Source: Mimachlamys varia (lineage: Eukaryota; Mollusca; Bivalvia; Pectinida; Pectinidae). From it: DNA of 64,000 bases. A model generated the notes under the pieces. That model made no database searches, was not told where the DNA came from, and saw nothing but the letters and a program-made list of their open reading frames with translations. Where the stretch lies: assembly GCA_947623455.1 (NCBI GenBank), contig OX392529.1, forward strand, positions 55,013,186 through 55,077,185. Reading direction: 5' to 3'. Below, piece by piece: positions 56,480-64,000 of the stretch. The translations under genes were made by a program, and so were the position numbers. Each line of letters begins with the position of its first letter. Positions within the stretch are counted from its first letter, which is position 1.

Positions 56480-56700
56480 TGGCAATACATATGTTTGAAC
56501 TAAGTGAAGAGCACCAGGTTTGGTTTAAAGTCGTTCCCTTTGGGGCAGCTAGGGTACCAAATGAGCTTAGGACAACTTCTTATGTCCGTTTTTCAGACTG
56601 CTCCACACCCTGGGCGACTCTCTCTGCAAATGCTCACTATGTTCACGCTAGGCTGTCTTTATTCGATACATTGATTTATCTTTTTTTCTTACATATTTCC
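56480..56700 (+). pseudogene. Possible LINE C-terminal remnant
   Basis: The frame from 56479 contains FGAARVPNELRTTSYVRFSD, similar in layout to the 'aaR.WN.LP..iR.s.s...F...L' tail of LINE ORF2 proteins. The remainder of the 117-codon frame is hydrophobic and unlikely to be coding. It may belong to the LINE ending near 56330 or to another copy. Confidence 0.35.
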
Positions 56701-57217
56701 CATATGATATCTTCTACCTGTACGATCTGCTTTGGTGCTTCACTTTTTTTATGTGTTAGAGGTGCTCTGCATATACATAATAGTGCTGACTTTACTAATC
56801 AGATTAGCTTCGTGATGCCTGAAGCCATGTGATCCGCCGTGCATTTAATGTCATTATGTAACTAACTTTTAGTGTCATTAGTTGATGTTTGACCAAGCTG
56901 CTGCTGTTTTTCTGTTAAATAAATAATTTGTCGGCATTACTTACTTATATTATGTTCATTATGAACTTTTCATTCATATAGTTTTCGAAACATCTGTTTA
57001 ACTGTAGTTTTTCATGTTTCATTATATTTTTCTTTTTAAAATTTCACTACCACCTGGGGATTATGCTTCCAACAAAACTAGTCGATATCCATCAATCATT
57101 TCTAGTGAAAAAGTTGCTATCCTTGGTCCCCAATGACAATATTACTTGACTTGGATTAACATTTAGAAATCATCTACCCTTCAGACCTGGTATTACACTT
57201 CTGGTTCTCCCATCCTC

Positions 57218-57515
57218 AATATCCAGGGGTTACGATCACCTACGCTCTCTACACTCCTGGAATATGTCATGGCAAAACTGAAACCTCCGTGTGCGCCACA
57301 TTGTTGATGAGACAAGAAGACTGGTAGACCCTTTGATGTACATCAAAAGAATCTTGTGGTCACATAACGGTAAAAATTGAAGTCGATTGCAGCATTTTTG
57401 TAATCTTCAAAAGACAGGCATCAGCCTAGCGATTGGCCTTTTTTTTTTTTATACCTGAGCATGCCTTCAGTTTTTCTATGACATAATCCAGGGGTGTAGA
57501 GAGTGAAGGTGAATT
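57218..57515. mobile_element. MITE family with GTGTAGAGAGCG ends, copy d
   Basis: The left end is ATATCCAGGGGTTACGATCA...CTCCTGGAATATGTCATGG and the right end CTATGACATAATCCAGGGGT...AGAGAGTGAAGGTG, in inverted orientation. The interior matches copies a-c (GTTGATGAGACAAGAAGAC, ATCAAAAGAATCTTGTGGTC). Confidence 0.85.
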
Positions 57516-58228
57516 ATTTGACTGCATACACAACAATAGTCTCAATGTTCATCAAGTATCCTTTAATTTTAAAAACATGAAATATATTTGTACACATTGG
57601 GGTAGGCTTTTGACTGGACATATTAAACATTTACAATTTTACCACACACCTACCAAAAATTTACATAAAAATCTGTCAATGATTTTGTAGCTACTTTCCC
57701 CAATCAAGCATTAAAAAGAAACCATTCATAAAAGCAAAATGGAGAAAAATTCTCAAGCATTTTGAAAACTATTTCTTTTGTAAGAAGCTCTATAAACAGA
57801 CTTGTGTTAAAAAAAAATATTTACCATATTCGCCGTAATTAGTGCCCCATCCCGCCTTCTACGGGAGAACTGAAATTATGTTAATTAAGCGCTCCTTCTA
57901 ATCGTGACACAACGGAATTATTCTATTTTACAGTACGGTAAACCTCACTGTCTGTATGTCTACAAGGAAAAGAACAAAAATATTGGTAATGGTAATATGT
58001 TTACAAAATGTCCGAAGTTACTGACAACCATGCAACACATCATGATTACTTCCCATTGGTAACAATACATTGTACTCATTTACTTCATAATTTTTTTTAT
58101 TTTTTTGTCCGGATCCGGGTTTATGTTATCTTGTTCCGAGCTTCCTTTGCAACAAATTTTTAGGCGCCCTGGGCCCTAATTACAGCGAATACGGCAAGTA
58201 CCGATTTCATCGTTCTGAGATATAGTGT
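57516..58228 (-). other. Probable 3'UTR and downstream flank of the RS-rich gene
   Basis: No ORF. A minus-strand AATAAA lies at 58096-58101, about 130 nt after the stop codon, and is the best candidate poly(A) signal. Confidence 0.4.
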
Positions 58229-58373
58229 TTAATCACTGTCCGAGCTGGAGCTTCTGTGTCTTCGACGTCTACTGCGACTTCGACTTCGCGAGCTACTCGA
58301 GTGTCTCCTTCGACGGCTACGACTTCTGCTGCGACTCCGACTTCTAGATGATCCCGACCCACTTCTGCTACGT
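58229..58373 (-). CDS. RS-rich gene, last exon
   Basis: After the acceptor TCGTTACAG it continues the RS domain in phase (SRSGSGSSRSRSRSRSRS, then RRRRHRSSSSDSD) to TAA at 58229-58231. Confidence 0.88.
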
Positions 58374-61300
58374 CTGTAACGAAATATTTAAGGAGGATAT
58401 AAACATCTTCCATTGTTTTTGAATTGACAAACAAGACTTGTGATATATTGGGTGTGGTTAACAACATATTTTTGCCATTTCAGAAAGTTTTTATGTAGAG
58501 AAATGTGTGGGAATTCAAAGCTCCCCAACCCTTAGGAGACCCGTTCATTTCTCAAATTACAGGTTTAGGGAATATAACCCTACTTACAGAAAGAGAAATT
58601 TCAAATTTATATCCCGGTCTCATTTAGATAAGATTGAGCCTTCTGAATAGGTAAATCTGGATGGATGACATCCAGACAGGGTGATTCCAATATAATGCCC
58701 CTAACGTAAACTAATTGTAACAAGATAATTCAACGAATTACAGTCCCCCACCGTGTTGTTATCTCGAGATCCAATAGCAATGAGTGTGAATCTCGAGATG
58801 CAATAAGGTCATGTATTTTCTTCAATGTATTGAAAGGTGAAGATGTAGTTTACAGAGACCCGCTTCTATACAGGAACCATCCCATTCTCACTAAATACAT
58901 GTACACTGTAGGTATACTCTATAAATGATCTCTATATAAAGGACACAAGTCTATGAAGGACACCTTTAGTTTTTCAGGTCAAAATATAGGTCACTGTGAC
59001 CCGGTTTTGTTACGCGACACACCGCCTTCCCATAGGGAACTATACTACCAAGTACAAATTTATAATCCTTAATAGTGTAGGAGATAGAGCCCGGACAAGC
59101 TTTTACTTAAATGTAGGTCAGAGGTCAAAATATAGCAAAATAAAGGTCACAGTGACCCAGTTTTGGTACGTGACACACCGCCTTCCCACAGGGAACTATA
59201 CTACCAAGTATAAAGTTCTAATCCTTAATAGTGTAGGAGATAGAACCTGGACAAATTTTTCTTTCTTTAATGTAGGTCAGAGGTCAAAATATAGGTCACA
59301 GTGACCCGGTTTTGGTACGCGACACACCGCCTTCCCACGGGGAACCATACTACCAAGTATTAAGTTCTAGTGCTTTATAGTGTAGGAGATAGAGCCCGGA
59401 CAAACTTTTACTTTAATGTAGGTCAGAGGTCAAAATATAGCAAAATAAAGGTCACAGTGACCCAGTTTTGGTACGCGACACACCACCTTCCCACAGGGAA
59501 CTATACTACCAAGTATAAAGTTCTAATCCTTAATAGTGTAGGAGATAGAACCTGGACAAATTTTTCTTTCTTTAATGTAGGTCAGAGGTCAAAATATAGG
59601 TCACAGTGACCCGGTTTTGGTACGCGACACACCGCCTTCCCACGGGGAACCATACTACCAAGTATTAAGTTCTAGTGCTTTATGGTGTAGGAGATAGAGC
59701 CCGGACAAGCTTTTTCTTTAATGTAGGTCAGAGGTCAAAATATAGGTCACAGTGACCCGTTTTTGTATGCGACACACCGCCTTCCCACAGGGAACCCACA
59801 CACTTAGTATGAAGTTCCAGTGTCTTATAGTTTGGGAGATAGAGCCCGGACAAATAGTGTGCGGAAGGACGGACGGACGGACGGACGGACGGACGGACAC
59901 AACGCAAACCTATAGTCCCCCCCCCGGATTCCGGTGGGGGACTAATAAGGCATGCCACAGAAACTGCATAATACTAACAATTAGGACAGACAAAACTTGG
60001 CAGGGATCTCAGAAATCACCTGCCATTTTCTGTAATAGTGGAAATTCTTGCATGGGAAAATGCATGTTACTTATTAAACTGATTATAGTTTGGAAATTTT
60101 TGCGTGACATGGATTCTGGAATATATATATACATGACTTTTTGAGCTTATACAGTGTTTTAATACTAGTAAAGACGTTGCTCTATGACTAAACTATATAA
60201 CCTTCTGCGTCTGTCTCTTGAAGGACTACGCCTGCGTCGTATAGGGGAGCGGGGGGTTATAATACTATTTATAGACTTTGCTCTATGAACAAGATATATT
60301 ATAATACTATTTATAGACATTGCTCTTTGAGCGGGATATATTACCTTCTGCGTTTGTCTCTTGAAGGATTACGCCTTTGTCGTATAGGGGAGCGGGGGTA
60401 TAATACTATTTATAGACATTGCTCTATGAACAAGATATATTACCTTCTGCGTCTGTCTCTTGAAGGACTACGCCTGTGTTGTATAGGGGAGTGGGGGTAT
60501 AATACTATTTATAGACATTGCTCTTTGAGCTAGATATATTACCTTCTGCGTCTGTCTCTTGAAGGACTACGCCTGTGTTGTAAAGGGGAGCGGGGGGTAT
60601 AATACTATTTATAGACATTGCTCTATGAACAAGATATATTACCTTCTGCGTCTGTCTCTTGAAGGATTACGCCTTTGTCGTATAGGGGAGTGGGGGTATA
60701 ATACTATTTATAGACATTGCTCTATGAACAAGATATATTACCTTCTGCGTCTGTCTCTTGAAGGACTACGCCTGTGTTGTAAAGGGGAGCGGGGGGTATA
60801 ATACTATTTATAGACATTGCTCTTTGAGCTAGATATATTACCTCCTGCGTCTGTCTCTTGAAGGACTACGCCTGTGTTGTAAAGGGGAGCGGGGGGTATA
60901 ATACTATTTATAGACATTGCTCTATTACCTTCTGCGTCTGTCTCTTGAAGGACTACGCCTGCGTCGTATAGGGGAGCGCCTCCTGTAACACCAATTAAAG
61001 CATTTCAATTAAGGTAAGACCAGATAAATACAATATTTCTATCATCACCAGTCATCATCAGGTGTTGTTGGTGGATTCTATTAGAAGACTGTTCAATCAG
61101 TTTTGCCAAATTCTGGTTTGAATTGACAGTTGGTGGGCCATTCAGCAATTAACAATTCGCAACTAACACGCCGCAAAAACTCATTTCACAACAAGCTCAT
61201 CTACCATTACACAAAATATTAAAATTGGCTTCAAATTAAATACTTGTATTTTCAGTAATTTCTTTATTCCATCATTATTGAATTTAAATAAAAAATTCCA

Positions 61301-64000
61301 AGTTTTACCTCATGATGCAGTTCAATAATGCAAAAGGTGTTAAAGAAAAGATATTTCTAAAATGCACCATTCCCACTCTACTTAAAACTGACCTTGACCT
61401 GGATCTGCTGCGACGTCTTGGAGAGATACTTCGTCTCCTTGGCGACCTCCTTGATGACCTTGACCTTGAACGTCTCCTTCGCACAGATGGCCTCCTGCGA
61501 TTAGACAAACTTCGCCTCCTCGGTGACACAGATCTCCTTTTAGGTGATCTGGAACGGGAACGACGTTTTGGCGACCTGGACCGTCTTCTAGGGGATGGGG
61601 AGCGTCTTCTCGATCTCGACCTCCTAGGTGATCTTGATTTCCTACGAGGGCTGCTTCGAGACCGCCTTCTGGGTGGTACAGGAGAATACCTAGCAGGAGA
61701 AATTCTTCGCCGCTGTGGAGAGCGTGAAGCGCTTTTTCCTCTCGAACGATGAGGAGATTTTGACCTGCTTCTGCCACGTCTTGGTGACTTTGACCGACTT
61801 TTCCTTCTCGGCCTAACTGGTGATTTGGAACTCCGCCTTCTTGAACGAACCGGCGACTTGGAAAAGGATTTTTCTCGAGACTTTGATCTACTTTTCCTGC
61901 GAGATCTGTGAGGGGATTTACTATGGTCTCGGTTTCTGCTGCCAGATCTATTGGATGGTCTTCTAGCAGGAGAGGATTTCTTTGGAGAAGCATCTGATGA
62001 AGGGCTTCTTGGTCTAGCCTTATCTCCTGAAGGATTGAAGGCCGATTTAGAACCACTGATTCCGGCAGTGAAATCCTTCAATCTTTCTTCCAGACTTTTC
62101 TTTGGTGGTTCGCCAGGAGTGATTTTCTTCTCCGAACTACTAGCTGATTTGTCTTTGGGTTTCTCGGTACTCTCCATGGGGAAAGGTATGTTGCCCGGAC
62201 TTAGCATGTTCAGATCCAGTGAGCGGCCCCCTTGGAGAGGAATACTCTCTATGTTCGTGACCACTTGAATGGGATTGCCCCTTCCTTTGTCCGACTTCAC
62301 TGGAGATTTAGATACAGACTTTGTTCTAGGAGATTGTGAAGCAATTTCTTCGACTTGTCTAAGTGGCTCCATTGGCTTAGACTCTTCGTGCTCCGACTGT
62401 TTCTTTTGGTCTCCGTAGAGATAACTGCTAGTTGGAGATTGAGATCTGGACCTGGAGCTGTCGGACGAGTATGACGATGACCTTGAATGAGATGACGCCC
62501 TTGAGGAGCGGCTTATCCTAGGAGGTGAAGGTTGTTTGGGGGGTAGGGGAACACTCACAATGGTCCTCTCTGGTACAACTACTGGAGCGTGCACATCCCA
62601 TCGATTTTTCTTTCTGTAAATGAAATCAACGTTTAAATCATTCTGAAACCATTAAATAATCAGAGTTAAATCTTAAGATCATTTTATCAAAATTGTTATG
62701 AAGTAATTTTTTGTAAATTATAAAGTAAGATTTCTTTATCTCAGTTTTTTTTTTGGAAATGTCCATTTCTACATGTATATTAAAACATTAAGTTTTGGTG
62801 ATTTTTTTAAAACTAGAAATGTCAGTGAGACATAAATGTCCCAGCCACCATATGAAATTAGTTCTTCATGCTTATTATGTATGCAAAGTTTGATGACAAT
62901 CGGATCAGTAGTTATTTAAATAAGCTGGTTACATTACCATTGGACGGGACAGGATAGACATGGGTAACACTATATTCCCCCCATTTCATGGCGGGGCATA
63001 AAAAGTGAAATTTGAAGTCTTTTGATGATAATCCCCCTCCCCTCCAAACTTTGAGTAGGTTACATTGTTAATAAGCTGGTCTGAAAACTGTAATGTGAAA
63101 CTTAGTTAAGGGATAGCCTGGGATCCTCAGAACCAATGAGATGCTTGTTTAGACACTTCATAAAAGTTAAGAGTGAGAGAGAGAATCGTTCTCGGGTATT
63201 ACCTGGCCATCTCGGACGCAGCCTCGGCCACTTGTCCAATCGGAGGCAGTGGGGGAGTCCTCATCCTGACAGACGCTTGACTCATCTCCACGGGCTGCTG
63301 GAGAAACACAACAATTAGAAAATGTTTGCGAAACACACATAACTAGATAAAAGCATAGTACACAACATTGTCTATGAAGCAGGAAACTATCACAGTAACC
63401 TAATATATAATACTAACAGAATATTGTAACACAGTACTTTTTTCCGTCTATATTTCCCCCTCTCATGAAAAGATTTGAATTTGCTGTGTTTTGAATTCAT
63501 TGTCAAACTTGGGTCTTCATTGTATGTGTAATATTAGACACAATCCTATGTTTGGAAAAAAAAAATATTCTGTTTAAAATTCGCCCTTCCATTGTTGGGC
63601 AAAAAGGGCGAAAATAAAACGAGGGCAAATTTTTTCGCAATTTACAGTACATGCATACATGTTACTTGTTGTTCATTTCATGATATATGACAATATCCAA
63701 ATATACTTCAAATAAACTTTGAATATTCTGCATTTTTTAAGTACCAGTGTTAAGGCAATTTTACCTAATTCTACTACCTCTGCAAGTCCACACAAACACT
63801 AGATAGCAGGAGCCCTGAGCTTTGGGATAGAATTACCACCTCTACAGTCACATAATAGTTCTAGGAATAATTTAGCTAAACAAATGGTGTTGGAGGGACA
63901 GATACGCTTTTATTTACCATTACACCAAGATACTGTTATATATGTATAAATTCTAATGCTTGTGATGAGTGTCGTTTATTTTACCTTAGTAACGATCCGC
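58229..64000 (-). CDS. Arginine/serine-rich (RS domain) nuclear protein, C-terminal part, 5' end outside the window
   Basis: Exons in translation order are 64000-63985 (partial), 63297-63203, 62613-61393 and 58373-58229. Phases 0, 2 and 2 match, giving about 491 residues in the window. The sequence runs from a Pro-rich stretch (RTPPLPPIGQ) through MARKKNRWDVHAP, a basic-Trp motif of the kind seen in splicing proteins. A moderately charged middle with KKSLEERLKDFTAGISG follows. A long RS domain of SRSP, RRRSRS and SPRR units then makes up about the last 200 residues, ending RSSSSDSD. RS domains target proteins to nuclear speckles, are phosphorylated by SRPK/CLK kinases and mediate spliceosome contacts. 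No RRM is visible in this part. I cannot name the orthologue. Confidence 0.85.
58374..58980. other. 3' part of the last RS-gene intron
   Basis: No ORF or repeat recognised. It contains a CTCGAGAT-containing duplication (ATCTCGAGATCCAATAGCAA and AATCTCGAGATGCAATAAGG). Confidence 0.4.
58981..59950 (+). mobile_element. Pearl-like (Helitron-related) element: tandem core repeats plus ACGG microsatellite
   Basis: Six core units start at GACCC 58998, 59154, 59303, 59459, 59608 and 59754 (spacings 156, 149, 156, 149, 146). The core contains GGTACGCGACACACCGCCTT and GTAGGAGATAGAGCCCGGAC. It is followed by about seven GGAC units at 59869-59896 and a right flank with a GTCCCCC...GGGGGAC hairpin before CTAA. 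Core units of about 160 bp followed by an ACGG microsatellite are the published layout of bivalve Pearl elements. A hairpin before CTRR is a Helitron end feature. Confidence 0.72.
60190..60978. repeat. 99 bp minisatellite, about 8 copies (last RS-gene intron)
   Basis: The phrase CCTTCTGCGTCTGTCTCTTG starts at 60201, 60344, 60443, 60542, 60642, 60741, 60841 (CCTC) and 60928. The usual spacing is 99-100. The first interval is extended by a partial unit, and the last unit lacks 12 bp. Two open frames of 80-82 codons through it are possible because 99 is divisible by 3; they are not called. Confidence 0.92.
61393..62613 (-). CDS. RS-rich gene, large exon with most of the RS domain
   Basis: It is 1221 nt, from KKNRWDVHAP to the repeated SRSP/RRRS units. 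The acceptor is TTTACAG|AAAG and the donor TCAAG|GTCAGT. Reading past the donor gives a short non-RS tail (VLSRVGMVHF) and a stop, which could be a minor unspliced isoform. The long opposite-strand frames here are shadows. Confidence 0.88.
62614..63202. other. RS-gene intron
   Basis: No ORF. ATAAATGTCCCAGCCACCAT and ATTGGACGGGACAGGATAGA are phrases of a dispersed-repeat character, but there is no second copy in the window. Confidence 0.4.
63203..63297 (-). CDS. RS-rich gene, Pro-rich exon with a tandem CAGCAG acceptor
   Basis: It is 95 nt, coding PVEMSQASVRMRTPPLPPIG and VAEAASEMAR. The acceptor TTCTCCAGCAG has two adjacent usable AGs (exon start 63297 or 63294), which would include or skip one Gln. 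The donor is GCCAG|GTAATA. Confidence 0.78.
63301..63984. other. RS-gene intron at the window edge
   Basis: No ORF or repeat was identified between the Pro-rich exon and the partial exon at the right edge. Confidence 0.45.
63985..64000 (-). CDS. RS-rich gene, partial exon at the window edge
   Basis: Only CGGATCGTTACTAAG before the donor GTAAAA is visible (RIVTK). The phase 0 junction reads on as RIVTKQPVEMSQ. The upstream exons lie beyond 64000. Confidence 0.6.

Noticed and set aside
56479..56832. 117-codon frame as a host gene
   Set aside because: The first third resembles a LINE C-terminus and the remainder is T-rich hydrophobic translation; treated as a possible LINE remnant only.
58207..58467. 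Val/Glu-rich 86-codon minus-strand frame
   Set aside because: It is the wrong frame of the last RS exon, read past its acceptor; the phase-matched frame gives the RS peptide.
61312..62268. Leu/Asp-rich plus-strand frames (105 and 146 codons) and a second minus frame
   Set aside because: They are shadows of the RS-rich exon, whose biased codons keep other frames open.

Overview
This is a window of an animal nuclear genome: AT-rich, with intron-split genes, GT-AG splice sites and dense transposon and minisatellite content. It most likely comes from a bivalve or other lophotrochozoan. Three things point that way: a Pearl-like element (core repeats of about 150 bp followed by an ACGG microsatellite), molluscan-style tRNA-derived SINEs, and many short inverted-repeat elements. 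No species is claimed.

Layout. 1-12566 holds no supported gene. It has a 2.7 kb TTAA-flanked inverted-repeat element carrying a nested palindromic element with an 8 bp target duplication, two arrays of ATATAAGATATC-type palindromes, a 385 bp TTAA-flanked MITE and a 31 bp minisatellite. 12567-30358 (+) is a complete 14-coding-exon gene. Its spliced CDS is 3099 nt (1032 aa) and encodes a secreted protein with two Methyltransf_FA ('farnesoic acid O-methyltransferase-like') domains followed by an animal haem peroxidase domain with all catalytic residues. 34238-41194 (-) is a three-coding-exon TMEM26-like multi-pass membrane protein gene (379 aa as modelled). 44800-48800 is repeat territory with a 5'-truncated reverse-transcriptase element. 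49757-51099 (-) is a two-coding-exon gene for a 98-aa single-pass membrane protein I do not recognise. 54920-56330 is a decayed LINE split by a MITE. 58229-64000 (-) is the 3' part of a gene for an arginine/serine-rich, splicing-factor-like protein whose 5' end lies outside the window.

The four genes show no obvious functional link; this is ordinary animal gene spacing. The unusual features are the FA-FA-peroxidase architecture, a tandemly multiplied 3' splice site in front of peroxidase exon 12 that offers in-frame alternative acceptors, and several readable nested insertions. One of these is a MITE whose conceptual removal at TTAA restores the LINE reading frame.

Exon models were built by hand from splice consensus, phase continuity and family knowledge. 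No database search was run.
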